Assembly (NCBI RefSeq): GCF_025847205.1
Contig: NZ_JAOYTH010000012.1
Span: 1-64,000, forward strand
Source of the DNA: Pararhizobium sp. YC-54
GTDB lineage: Bacteria > Pseudomonadota > Alphaproteobacteria > Rhizobiales > Rhizobiaceae
Length of the DNA: 64,000 nt
Direction of reading: 5' to 3'
The notes beneath the pieces are model-generated. The model saw nothing but the letters and a program-made list of their open reading frames with translations, ran no database searches and was not told the DNA's origin. The position numbers and the translations under genes are program-made. Below are positions 26,985-35,634 of this stretch, in pieces (the first letter of the stretch is position 1; every line of letters starts with the position of its first letter).

Positions 26985-28250
26985 TCAACCGACCAACCGA
27001 GCCTGTAAGGCCTGGTTTGCCGCGGGAGCATGCTCGTGCGGATGACGCGCGACAGGCTTTGCCGTGTCCTGCAGGTAGTCCAGAGCTGCCGCCACGCCGT
27101 CTCCCTTGAGCTGAACCCCCGACATGCGCAGCCCCATCTGGCACCCGCCAAGCGTCGCGACGAGCGTCAGGTCGTTGCAATCGCCCAGGTGACCGATACG
27201 GAACATGAGCCCCTTGACCTTGCCCAGGCCCGCTCCCAGCGACATGTTGAAGTTCTCGTAGATGAGCTTGCGTACGCGGTCGGCATCGACCCCCGGCGGC
27301 ATCATGACGCCGGTCAGGACCGGTGAATGGCAGGCTTCCTCGAGGCACTGAATCTCCAGCCCCCAGGCGCGCACCGCCGCCCGGCAGGCGGCGGCCAGAC
27401 GCCGATGACGTTCAAAGACGTTGTCGAGCCCCTCATCCGCAATCATGTCAAGGGCCTCCGAAAGGCCATACAGAAGGTTGGTGCTCGGGGTGTAGGGCCA
27501 GTACCCCGTCTTGTTCATCTCGATGATCTCATCCCAAGCCCAGAACGACTTGGGCAGTGTTGCCCGCTTGCTGACTTCGAGAGCCTTGGGCGACACCGCG
27601 TTGAAGCTGATGCCGGGGGGGAGCATCAAACCCTTCTGCGAGCCACTGACGGTGACGTCGACTCCCCATTCGTCGTGCCGATAGTCGGCTGAGGCCAATC
27701 CGGAGATCGTATCCACCATGAGCAGGGCGGGATGGTTGGCCGCGTCAATTGCCCTGCGCACCGCAGCGATGTCCGACGTCACGCCTGTCGATGTCTCGTT
27801 GTGAACGACGCAGACCGCTTTGATTTCGTGCCCGACGTCCTGTCTCAGACGGGCCTCGATCATCTGCGCCTGCACGCCGTGGCGCCAACCTTCCACGCCG
27901 GGCATGCCCAGGAACTCGGCCTGCAGACCCAGGCGCTCCGCCATGTTCTTCCATAGCGAAGCGAAATGGCCCGTTTCATACATGAGCACGGCATCGCCCT
28001 TGCTCATGGTGTTGCTAAGCGCCGCTTCCCACGCGCCCGTCCCGGAGGCCGGATAAATGGCAACTGGGTGCTCGGTTTTGAACACGCCGCGGATGGCGGC
28101 CAGCACTTTCCGGCCGAGATAACCGAATTCGGGTCCACGATGATCGATGGTCGGATAGCTGATGGCGCGCAGGATACGGTCCGGCACCGGGCTGGGGCCG
28201 GGAATCTGGAGATAATGGCGGCCGCTGGGGTGGAAATTCAGGTCTGGCAC
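26985..28250 (-). CDS. Class V PLP aminotransferase, serine/alanine-glyoxylate aminotransferase-like
   Basis: A 421-residue enzyme of the AGAT/serine-glyoxylate group. It begins with the IPGPSPVPDRILRAI motif, TIDHRGPEFG, and carries the PLP lysine in SGSQKG (about residue 206). The start is GTG 28250, with GAGAGGAAG 6-8 bases upstream; a longer frame to 28337 runs through the promoter. The family transfers amino groups to glyoxylate or pyruvate, and includes aspartate-glyoxylate and pyridoxamine-pyruvate enzymes. Immediately upstream of the TRAP receptor gene (about 97 bases) and divergent from a GntR gene, it appears to head the catabolic operon. Confidence 0.83.
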   Translation of the reverse strand: MPDLNFHPSGRHYLQIPGPSPVPDRILRAISYPTIDHRGPEFGYLGRKVLAAIRGVFKTEHPVAIYPASGTGAWEAALSNTMSKGDAVLMYETGHFASLWKNMAERLGLQAEFLGMPGVEGWRHGVQAQMIEARLRQDVGHEIKAVCVVHNETSTGVTSDIAAVRRAIDAANHPALLMVDTISGLASADYRHDEWGVDVTVSGSQKGLMLPPGISFNAVSPKALEVSKRATLPKSFWAWDEIIEMNKTGYWPYTPSTNLLYGLSEALDMIADEGLDNVFERHRRLAAACRAAVRAWGLEIQCLEEACHSPVLTGVMMPPGVDADRVRKLIYENFNMSLGAGLGKVKGLMFRIGHLGDCNDLTLVATLGGCQMGLRMSGVQLKGDGVAAALDYLQDTAKPVARHPHEHAPAANQALQARLVG

Positions 28251-28284
28251 AATCGCTTCCTCTCGCTTGTCACTCACGTAATAC

Positions 28285-28316
28285 ATAATACAAAACATAA
28301 TTCTGTAAAAAGTCAA
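28285..28316 (-). promoter_or_regulatory. Promoter of aminotransferase/TRAP operon with operator copy 1
   Basis: On the minus strand a -35 TTGACT (28316-28311), 17-base spacer and -10-like TTGTAT (28293-28288) precede the GTG start. The -10 overlaps the nonamer ATAATACAA (28285-28293 on the plus strand), which recurs at 28361-28369. Confidence 0.5.
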
Positions 28317-28337
28317 AGATATTTCAACGAAATTCAT

Positions 28338-28372
28338 TTGCTTCGTTCACAACCGTATATATAATACAATTC
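28338..28372 (+). promoter_or_regulatory. Promoter of the GntR gene with operator copy 2, predicted leaderless start
   Basis: A perfect -10 TATAAT at 28360-28365 has a -35-like TTGCTT at 28338-28343 (16-base spacer). The nonamer ATAATACAA (28361-28369) overlaps the -10. The predicted transcript start falls at or beside the ATG at 28373. Confidence 0.5.
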
Positions 28373-29056
28373 ATGACAATGATTTTACCCTCCCATATCC
28401 CTGTTTCACGCGACACCCTCCAGCAGCGCGTTGCCGTCCGTTTGCGCGAACTGCTTGTGCAGGGGAACTTTGAACCCGGATCGAAACTCAACGAGCGCGA
28501 ACTTTGCGAGCAACTGGGCGTTTCACGCACGCCCTTGCGGGAAGCGATCCGTCTGCTTGTCGCTGAAGGCCTCGTTGTACTCGATCCGGGGCGTGGCGCG
28601 TTCACACCCTCCTGGTCGAAAGATGATATCTCCGACACCTTCGATCTGCTGGGCGTGCTTGAGGGTCTTGCCGGAGAGCTCGCCGCCCAACGTATTACGG
28701 CAGCGGAGCTGGCAGAATTGACCGCGCTGCAGCACGAGATGCAGGCGGCGTATGAACGTCGCGATTTGCCCACATACTACCAGCTGAATGCGCGTGCCCA
28801 CGATCTGCTGAGTGTAGCGGCGCGCAATCCGGTCCTTCGGGAAACTTGGAAACAGGTCAACGGTCGCATGCACGCTCTCCGCTTTCGCTCGAACCAGGAT
28901 GAGGCCAAGTGGACCAAAGCGCTCGACGAACATGCCCAGATATTGGCCGCAATGAAAGCCCGCGATGGTGCTACCGCACGCCAGCTGCTGGAGCAGCATC
29001 TACGTCGCAAACGAGATGCCGTGCTGAAATTATATCCCGTTGAACCGACACGATAG
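28373..29056 (+). CDS. GntR family regulator, FCD (FadR-type) subfamily
   Basis: A 227-residue protein: winged helix in the first 75 residues (LNERELCEQLGVSRTPLREAIRLL is the recognition region) and an all-helical FCD ligand domain. FCD regulators bind small carboxylates or amino acids and normally repress the adjacent catabolic operon. It is divergent from the aminotransferase gene, and the same nonamer covers the -10 of both promoters. The ATG at 28373 has no ribosome binding site; ATG 28379 is an alternative. Confidence 0.9.
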   Translation: MTMILPSHIPVSRDTLQQRVAVRLRELLVQGNFEPGSKLNERELCEQLGVSRTPLREAIRLLVAEGLVVLDPGRGAFTPSWSKDDISDTFDLLGVLEGLAGELAAQRITAAELAELTALQHEMQAAYERRDLPTYYQLNARAHDLLSVAARNPVLRETWKQVNGRMHALRFRSNQDEAKWTKALDEHAQILAAMKARDGATARQLLEQHLRRKRDAVLKLYPVEPTR

Positions 29057-30262
29057 CGTGGAAACCATGCGGGGCCCCGCTAGCAAAAGTCGGCTATCGT
29101 TCACGCAATCCTCAACGCCCGAGTGCCGATGCGGTGCTGCCAGACCGACCCTCCTCACGCAGGCCATGTATCTGAAAATATAGAGCTGGGTACAATTTCC
29201 CACGGATTCCCGATCAGCGCCGATCGGGACCCTGTTATGAATGTACAATTTTCCTTACCCTTCCGGCAGTTAGATCCAACGACGATGGGGCTGCTCTTCG
29301 ATGCCGTTTCAGACAACGTGCCTGCATCCGAGTTCGTCACAATCTCCAATCGCCCCATCAGCATGAGTGCCGAAAGGAGCGATCAGAGCATGATCGGACA
29401 TTCCCGCGAAGTTTCCCGCGGGACCAACCATCGAGCCGATGCCGGGACCGACATTCGACAGTGATGTCACCACCGCTGATGCCGACGTGGCAAAGTCGTA
29501 GCCCATGGCGCTGAGATTGAGCCTGCGCGGCCCCATAGAATCGGCGAAACGCGAACGCGTTCGGTGCTGCCAAGCCACCGGCGACGGCGACGATCTCGTA
29601 GGGCCGGTCGCACAATTCCTCGCCCAGATCATCGATCAGCAGCTCGAGGCTGCAGTCCTTGCCGACAACACGGACCAGCGTCTCGCGGCCGACCGGCTCA
29701 GCCCCGGCACCCTTGGTGCGGACCTTCGGCGCGCCGCGCAACGCCGTTCCCGTCGCCTCGACCAGGGCGAGGCAGACGGCGCGGCAAGGTCCAGTTGGGC
29801 AAGACGCCGGTGAGCGCGGGAAAAGATGGGTGGGGTGACGGGCGAATCCAGGCTCGGCAGCATACATCGAACGTGCAGTTTATGCCATTAACACGGCCAA
29901 AACCCGCACCGCCTGCCGCCCCTAGACAACGACCGATAATCCCGGCTTATTGATCATTATCCAGATCACAGGGGAATGAACCTTAAGGTCGCCCTTGTGA
30001 ACGCTCTCGATGCGACAGCTGTATCCTCGCACAGCTGTGGTTTCCATATAATAAACACCGTTCGCGTACTCATTAAAGCATCGTATGTTTAGTCAGACAT
30101 AGCCTGCAGCTTTGAGATAGTTCCATCATTCGGTTCTGTTGAACAGATTGCAGATTGAGCCCAGTGCGCTTGAGCTCGAAGGTTCTGCTGCCGCCTATGG
30201 TCATCCACTACGGTGAGTGGGCTACCCCATAATTCACCTCCAGATCGCGGTGACCATTGCAT
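29057..30262. other. Gene-poor stretch next to repC with decayed sequence
   Basis: About 1.2 kb without an intact gene. It holds a TrkH relic (29335-29512) and, on the minus strand between about 29513 and 29870, a protein-like frame I do not recognise. From 29900 to 30262 the sequence is AT-richer and has a small perfect dyad CTGTT-G-AACAG (30136-30146). This end lies downstream of the repC stop. Confidence 0.45.
29335..29512 (-). pseudogene. Relic of a TrkH/KtrB-type potassium transporter
   Basis: On the minus strand, 29512-29393 encodes a segment ending VGPAGNFAGMSD, including SLSNVGPGIGSMVGPAGNF, the selectivity-filter region near the C-terminus of TrkH. After a frame change, MLMGRLEIVT is read from 29364, matching the next conserved TrkH segment (MLLGRLEI). 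Start, most of the protein and the C-terminus are missing, so this is a frameshifted fragment. Confidence 0.65.
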
Positions 30263-31477
30263 TCAACCCGTTTTTCTTTCTCCGCCGCCATTGGCCCGGA
30301 CCAGCGCCATCAGCATTGGCCCCAGCGAGAACTCGCCCTTCTCCGCCCGGCGGGTCAGGTCACGCAAATAACCACCAGCGGAATTGATGCGCCCTCCCCG
30401 CTCAAGGATGCAGGCAATCGCTGCGGCCGCCATCTCAGGGCCCAAGACATCACAGGCATCCTGATAAGCCGAGGGACTGACCCCGAGCATTGATCGAACC
30501 GTGACCGCCGCCGCCATCAGCTCCCGCCAACTGCCAATCGTCCCGCCTGGCGCGTACATCGCCACATCCGGGCAAGCCCTCAACACCAGTCCCAATGGAA
30601 ACGCCTTTATTGGCTCCACCAAAGGCCGGATCATTCGGCTCGATTTTTCGCCCTGCTCTTTTCCAGAGCGTGGTTCAGATTCACGGATGGATTCGGTATT
30701 TGAATTCTGTATGTGCCGACGGTCTTCGTTATCATTGCCATCGGAATTCTTGAAAACTAGCTGATTTTCCAGCGTGTTGAGCGTTTCCTCGAGAAGCATC
30801 GACAATTCATCGAGCACACCGCTCAATGCTTCGTGTGTTCGAGCCTTTGCAATCTGCGAAACAGCCCCAATATAATGGGCTTCTATCTTTCCCCAGTCGC
30901 CGGCAGCGCCCTCCTCCATGGCTGCGGTCAGGATCTTGCGGATGTCCCGCCGGCACAGTGATATCTTCTCTTTGACGATCGTCAGTTGCCTGCGCTCCGC
31001 GGCAACCTGTTGCGCCAACTGGGCCAATTCTTCTGAACGCGCCAGAAGCGGCGCCAGGCTAAACCCGAAGGCCGTTTCAACCTCCCCTGCCCGATCCTTC
31101 CGGGCATATCTCTTGCCGTTTGGACTGTCCTTGCGATGGATCATCCCGGCATTGACGAGTATTGCCAGGTTTTCACGAAGCGTCGTTCCGGCAATCCCGT
31201 TGGCACGGGTCGCAAGCTGCGCGTTCGACGGAAAGACCACCAGCTTGTTACCGTCGGCCAGATGTGTTTCCGGATAGAACGAGAGAAGCGCGTTGAGCAC
31301 AGACAACGCTCTGTCCCTCAGACCCAGCAACGAGCGGGCATCGCAGACATCCCTATAGACCTTCCATTTATCGACCGTTTTACCAGGTTTGATTTCAGCC
31401 GATTCTATCTGGCCTTTTATCAAGGCAAGAGTCATCGCCCGCCGCCCGAAAGGCGTCGTCACACTTCCCGTCTGCAT
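30263..31477 (-). CDS. repC: Plasmid replication initiator RepC
   Basis: A 404-residue RepC. The N-terminal half (TTPFGRRAMTLALIKGQ, RDRALSVLNALLSFYPE, FPSNAQLATRANGIAGTTLREN) has the helix-turn-helix features of repABC initiators; a basic linker and a C-terminal domain with SPSAYQDACDVLGPEMAAAAI complete it. RepC is the replicon-specific initiator, and in studied repABC plasmids the origin lies inside its gene; an AT-richer patch occurs here at about 30690-30780. A ribosome site (AAGGTGAAG) is 5-7 bases before the ATG. Expression should be limited by the antisense RNA upstream. Confidence 0.95.
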   Translation of the reverse strand: MQTGSVTTPFGRRAMTLALIKGQIESAEIKPGKTVDKWKVYRDVCDARSLLGLRDRALSVLNALLSFYPETHLADGNKLVVFPSNAQLATRANGIAGTTLRENLAILVNAGMIHRKDSPNGKRYARKDRAGEVETAFGFSLAPLLARSEELAQLAQQVAAERRQLTIVKEKISLCRRDIRKILTAAMEEGAAGDWGKIEAHYIGAVSQIAKARTHEALSGVLDELSMLLEETLNTLENQLVFKNSDGNDNEDRRHIQNSNTESIRESEPRSGKEQGEKSSRMIRPLVEPIKAFPLGLVLRACPDVAMYAPGGTIGSWRELMAAAVTVRSMLGVSPSAYQDACDVLGPEMAAAAIACILERGGRINSAGGYLRDLTRRAEKGEFSLGPMLMALVRANGGGERKTG

Positions 31478-31536
31478 TTTTCTTCACCTTTCAGAAGGCA
31501 AAAGAAGCCTGCTCGCTCAAATGACGCCAAAGACTC

Positions 31537-31565
31537 TTGACTGTGATTCGGGGAAATGCGATTCT
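31537..31565 (+). promoter_or_regulatory. Promoter of the repABC antisense RNA
   Basis: On the plus strand, against repABC transcription, TTGACT (31537-31542) is followed after 17 bases by GATTCT (31560-31565). Position and direction match known antisense RNA promoters of repABC replicons. Confidence 0.55.
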
Positions 31566-31571
31566 CATGTT

Positions 31572-31624
31572 GCTACACGATGAGGAAGGCTTCCACGACG
31601 GCGACGTTTGGGGGCCTTTTTCTT
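31572..31624 (+). ncRNA. Countertranscribed RNA (incompatibility RNA) between repB and repC
   Basis: Starting about 7 bases after the -10 at 31560-31565 and ending in an intrinsic terminator, the predicted RNA is about 50 nt, close to the 50-60 nt of known repABC antisense RNAs. It is complementary to the repC leader and should block repC expression, setting copy number and incompatibility. Ends are inferred from signals, not measured. Confidence 0.7.
31586..31624 (+). terminator. Intrinsic terminator of the antisense RNA
   Basis: AAGGCTTCC (31586-31594) pairs with GGGGGCCTT (31610-31618, two G-T pairs) around a 15-base loop, followed by a T-rich tail. The stem lies just before the repB stop codon (31634-31632 on the minus strand). 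Confidence 0.75.
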
Positions 31625-31631
31625 TTGCTGT

Positions 31632-32633
31632 TCAGTCTCCCGTTCGCTCGGTTTCAGTTCGCTGGAAGTCCCGGTAGAGATCCTCCAACTGCTCAGATAT
31701 GAAGGCGCCGAAGCGCGACGCGTCCTTGGACTTGAGAGAGAGCGTAAAGGCCCTGCCCGCGTCTCTGGTCGAAACTGCGACAGCTTTCTCAGCAAGATCC
31801 CATGATTTCTCCAGGGGCTTGCCGGACTTCTGCTTGGGCCGCTTGAAATTTTTCAGCTGCTCCAGGAGTACATTGAATCGCGCCTCTGACGAGACGGCTC
31901 GAAACCCGTCACCGGCAACGAACGCGATCGCCCAACTGGCTCGGGCAGGATCCATGACAAGCTTTTTGACGTCTTCCCACCGATCCCGGCCGACACCCTT
32001 TGCCGATCCAACTGCCTCCAAAATCGCTTCGGGAACATTGTCGACAACCGACAGCATTCTCGACAGCAGGGTATCATCCACTGTCAACGCTGTTTTGATG
32101 ACGTCTTTTGTCATGCCGCTGCTGCTGAGCTTTCTTGCAAACAGCGATTTCTCGATGAATGTGAGATTGGCGCGGGCGGTATTTTCCTGGCCCTGTGCGA
32201 TGACATGCGCAATGTCCTGGACAGGCTTGATGACTGCGCGAACTTTGATGCCAAGGGTCTTTGCCGCACGAGCCCGTCGATGGCCATAGACGATCATATA
32301 GCGGTTGGGCTCGTCCGGGTGAGGGCGAACCAGGATAGGTGAGGACTGGCCTGCCTGTTTTATCGCCTCCACCAGGCTTGCAAAGTCCTCTTCATCATCG
32401 CTGATTCTGTCGGCAAAAACCGACGCGTCAAGCATGTCGGGATCGAGCTTGACAATGGTCTCACCTTCAAGAACCCGCATCGAGTTTTCAGCCATCTCAT
32501 CGAGCGATTGCATCATCGAGCGCGAAGCGCCGCGCCGCGCATAATCAGCTCTGGCCTCTGAAGGCGTGTTCTCTCCGACTTTTTGTGCCGGCGCTGAGCT
32601 AATGCTTGCCAGCAGATGCTTCCTAGCCATCAT
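31632..32633 (-). CDS. repB: Plasmid partitioning protein RepB (ParB family)
   Basis: A 333-residue RepB. The N-terminal ARKHLLASI segment is typical of RepB proteins; the ParB nuclease-like domain (about residues 60-160) includes the VYGHRRARAAK box; a helix-turn-helix follows (KSLFARKLSSSGMTKDVIKTAL). It binds parS sites and works with RepA in segregation and repABC autoregulation. It is 75 bases downstream of repA. I did not find a canonical 16-base parS palindrome by eye near the operon. Confidence 0.95.
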   Translation of the reverse strand: MMARKHLLASISSAPAQKVGENTPSEARADYARRGASRSMMQSLDEMAENSMRVLEGETIVKLDPDMLDASVFADRISDDEEDFASLVEAIKQAGQSSPILVRPHPDEPNRYMIVYGHRRARAAKTLGIKVRAVIKPVQDIAHVIAQGQENTARANLTFIEKSLFARKLSSSGMTKDVIKTALTVDDTLLSRMLSVVDNVPEAILEAVGSAKGVGRDRWEDVKKLVMDPARASWAIAFVAGDGFRAVSSEARFNVLLEQLKNFKRPKQKSGKPLEKSWDLAEKAVAVSTRDAGRAFTLSLKSKDASRFGAFISEQLEDLYRDFQRTETERTGD

Positions 32634-32708
32634 AATCTCCCTGGTTCGGCATCATCGCGCTGATTTCAAACAGAAAATTCCCGTTCTGCACGGCTGTCAA
32701 AAAATCGA

Positions 32709-33911
32709 TCACTTCCGCCCCCACGCTTTATGCACAAGGGCGGTGATTTCCTTGTTCACACCGTTCAAACATTCCATCGCCCGATCATAGGTCGTCCGGG
32801 TGAACTGGCTTCGCTCCACTTCGTAGAGGGTTTGTTTGGTAATGCCTGCATCGGAAATTGCCGTCGACTTCACCATCTGATGTTGCAACATCCGCTTGTT
32901 GAACATGGCTTGCATGAACCCCACCATCTGCGCCTGGGGTCCGTCCGTTGGCTCATAGCGCGTGACGAGGTACCGGAACCATTTAAGGCGCACGATCGCA
33001 CCAGCGCTCTTGATCGATTGCAGGATTCCGCCCAGCATCAGCAGAAATTGGCTCATGGACATGATATCGAGCATCTGCGGATGTACGGTGATCAGAACCG
33101 AGGTTGATGCAGTCAAAGCGGTGAGGGTAAGATAACCCAGTTGCGGCGGGCAATCGATCACGACGACGTCGTAACGGTCATCAACCTCCTTGAGGGCCAT
33201 CGAAATACGGGTAAAGAACATCCGGCCTTCCGGCGAGCTTTTGTCCGACGCTGCAAGCGGCGTCTCGTACTCGTACTCCTGCAGCTCAAGGTTGGCTGGA
33301 ACAATGTCGAGCCCGGGGAAATTTGTCGGCTGGATGACGTCCTTGATCGACTTGCGCTGATCGTCATAACGCAGAGCCTCAAAGAGCGAAGGGTTCTTGT
33401 CCAGTTCGGGCTGTATTCCGTGCAGGGCTGTCAGCGAGGCTTGGGGATCGAGATCAATGGCGAGAACGCGATGGCCGGTCAGGGCAAGATACTGTGCCAA
33501 GTGCGCCGCCGTCGTGGTTTTGCCGCTTCCACCCTTGAAGTTCACCACTGAGATGACCTGCAAGGTCTCGCCATGGCGGCGATGCGGAACATAGCGCTTG
33601 AAATCGGATCTGCCGTGCTTGTCCAGGAATTGTCTCAGCTCGAGCATCTGCCCGGCGGTATAGGAACGACGGCCCGACCCCGTTACTTCGGGTACGGGAC
33701 CTTTCCCTTCGAGGTGGAGCTTCTTAATGTGATTTTGTGATACACCGATATAATCAGCGACCTCCACCGACGAGAAGAGGCGAAGACCTTTCTCCGCGTT
33801 GGGCGGATACTGCTCAAGGCGAAGCATGTTGAGCTTGTCAGAAATGAGCTCGCCCTGCTCAAGAATCTCCTCGTCGAAGTCCTTGTCATCGCTGATGTTC
33901 ACGTTCGCCAT
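32709..33911 (-). CDS. repA: Plasmid partitioning ATPase RepA (ParA family)
   Basis: A 400-residue RepA. An N-terminal DNA-binding domain (SSVEVADYIGVSQNHIKKLHLEG) precedes the ParA ATPase, with deviant Walker A FKGGSGKTTTA (about residue 125) and Walker B VVVIDCPPQLG. It drives segregation of the replicon and represses repABC with RepB. Start chosen at ATG 33911; GTG 33959 (preceded by AGAGGCG) would add 16 residues and is a real alternative. Confidence 0.93.
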   Translation of the reverse strand: MANVNISDDKDFDEEILEQGELISDKLNMLRLEQYPPNAEKGLRLFSSVEVADYIGVSQNHIKKLHLEGKGPVPEVTGSGRRSYTAGQMLELRQFLDKHGRSDFKRYVPHRRHGETLQVISVVNFKGGSGKTTTAAHLAQYLALTGHRVLAIDLDPQASLTALHGIQPELDKNPSLFEALRYDDQRKSIKDVIQPTNFPGLDIVPANLELQEYEYETPLAASDKSSPEGRMFFTRISMALKEVDDRYDVVVIDCPPQLGYLTLTALTASTSVLITVHPQMLDIMSMSQFLLMLGGILQSIKSAGAIVRLKWFRYLVTRYEPTDGPQAQMVGFMQAMFNKRMLQHQMVKSTAISDAGITKQTLYEVERSQFTRTTYDRAMECLNGVNKEITALVHKAWGRK

Positions 33912-34720
33912 CACGTTCAATTTCACCGCCACCTTAAGAATAACGCTTTTCCGAGACACTTCGCCTCTGAAGCGTGATTACTATGGGCGATTCTCTGAGC
34001 GCGGCAAGGTGTTTTTGGTTAACGACTGGTAAAGACCCACAAGGATTAACCGGGTGACCTAACTCTGATAACCTTGATTTTCAGAATAGTTTCATTGCCT
34101 TAGACGAATTTTCCCGCAGAAGGCAGTACGGCCGCGCTTCGCATTTTTGACGATTGGATTGCCCAGCCAATTCTTAAAACTGTCGGTAGCATCATCGCTT
34201 GTCGCAGAGGGACGGGGGCTTTTGCTAGAATCAGTCGCTTGTATTTTGACCAGTAAAACCGAAAGACCATCATGCGCAAAGCCTATAGCGCGGGATGCCA
34301 TTCACCACCTGCGTCAGTGAGCTTTTGGAAATCTTCGACGGCGAGCTCAACGATTTCGCGGCGCCATCCACGCTGTCTTCGTTATAGCTATCTTGGTTGG
34401 CGCTACGCAACGCGTCGCCCTGTTCACAGCGACCGGTACCAACATTGGATCCGTCGATAAGCCAAAGCCAGACTTTCTTCTGAAGGGGAGGGGGCTAGCT
34501 TCCCAGGCCTTCACAAGAGTGCAGGTGGGAATTCAGCCTCAACCGCTATGGCGCTTAGAGCCTCATACATCATTACAAAACGGCATGGTTTGATCATGTT
34601 CTTTCATCCCGCCGCGTCCCCATTCGCTTGACTCGCCCGGACAATTCACATCTACTTTAGTTGTCTGACATCTTACAAAAAATGGGAACGTTGGCGAAGC
34701 CAATGAAACAGGAGGATTGC
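33912..34720. other. Region upstream of repA, no recognised gene; repA promoter candidate
   Basis: About 0.7-0.8 kb without a convincing gene. On the minus strand TTGCCG (34007-34002) and TAGTAA (33983-33978) with an 18-base spacer form a plausible repA promoter. Short frames on both strands (such as minus 34092-34301) show no known motif. The right end carries the promoter and operator of the Amadori import operon. Confidence 0.4.
34661..34670. promoter_or_regulatory. Amadori-locus operator, copy 1 (import operon)
   Basis: TTGTCTGACA sits about 50 bases before the GTG start of the binding protein and downstream of a TTGACT -35-like element (34628-34633). Related elements occur at 40779-40789 and 40909-40919, in front of the deglycase and GntR genes. 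Confidence 0.55.
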
Positions 34721-35548
34721 GTGAAAAAACTCTTTGCACATTTGGCGCTCGGTATAGCGGCGCTTGCCTTGGTCAACACGGCGCATGCAGGTGAAACGCT
34801 TAACCGGGTGATGGAAAAGAAAGCGATGGTGGTTGCCACCAACAGCGGCTGGCCGCCACAAAGCTATCTCGATGACAACAATGAAATGGTCGGCTTTGAT
34901 ATCGACGTTTCGCGCGAGATCGCCAAGCGCCTTGGTGTCGAGGTCAGCTTCGAAACCCCGGATTGGGCAACACTGACAGGCGGCCGTTGGCAGGGTCGAT
35001 ACGATATCGGCGTCGGCTCTGTCACGCCCACCAAGCCGCGCGCGCAGGTCATAGATTTCGCCGGCGTCTATTATTACAGCCCTTACGTCTATGTGGTCCA
35101 TAAGGATAGCGAAGCCAAGACCGTCACCGACCTCAACGGCAAGATAATCGGGGTCGAAACTGCGACGACGTCGGAGGATTTTATCCGCCGCCAGCTTCAA
35201 ATCGATGCACCGGGCCTGCCGCCGATCGAATACAAGATTGAGCCTGGCGAAATTCGCACCTTTGCCGATTCCATGCTGCCCTTCGATGATCTGCGCCTGG
35301 GTGCCGGTGTTCGTCTCGACGCGGTCATCGCGCCGGAACAAACCGCCCAAAACGCCATCAAGAATGGTTACCCTCTGCGAGTTCTTGACGGCGAATACGC
35401 CTTCAAGGAGCCCCTGGTTGTCATCGGCGAAAAGGTCGATCCGGAATGGACCGCCAAGGTTGGCGGCATCATCACCGAGATGAAGAAAGACGGCACGTTG
35501 GCGACGCTCACCACCAAGTGGTACGGCAAGGACTACGCGGCCGACTAA
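34721..35548 (+). CDS. ABC transporter periplasmic binding protein, amino acid type (Amadori locus)
   Basis: A 275-residue family 3 binding protein. GTG 34721 is chosen because AGGAGG lies 5 bases upstream and it gives a compact signal peptide (KKLFAHLALGIAALALVNT, cut near AHA-G at residue 23). Mature hallmarks: NSGWPPQSY, VGFDIDVSREIAKRLG and a C-terminal LATLTTKWYGKDY. It is first in an operon with an oxidase, a permease and an ATPase, and shares an operator-like sequence with fructosyl-amine genes 5 kb away, so the ligand is probably a fructosyl-amino acid. Confidence 0.88.
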   Translation: MKKLFAHLALGIAALALVNTAHAGETLNRVMEKKAMVVATNSGWPPQSYLDDNNEMVGFDIDVSREIAKRLGVEVSFETPDWATLTGGRWQGRYDIGVGSVTPTKPRAQVIDFAGVYYYSPYVYVVHKDSEAKTVTDLNGKIIGVETATTSEDFIRRQLQIDAPGLPPIEYKIEPGEIRTFADSMLPFDDLRLGAGVRLDAVIAPEQTAQNAIKNGYPLRVLDGEYAFKEPLVVIGEKVDPEWTAKVGGIITEMKKDGTLATLTTKWYGKDYAAD

Positions 35549-35634
35549 AACCGCCTCTTCGCACGATCCGTCTCTTCGCACGGGCGGCTTGCCCGTCCGT
35601 GCGATCCTGAAAACCGCAGGCGCATGAGCAACCG

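Noticed and set aside
29513..29870. Minus-strand frame with protein-like text ending LLIDDLGEELCDRPYEIV
   Set aside because: No family recognised and no clear start; retained only as part of the decayed region note.
30136..30146. Dyad CTGTT-G-AACAG as parS
   Set aside because: Too short and does not match the 16-base pattern GTT-4-GC-4-AAC expected for repABC parS; no copy repeated near repABC.
34092..34301. 69-residue minus-strand frame upstream of repA
   Set aside because: No motif, no ribosome binding site, ordinary composition.
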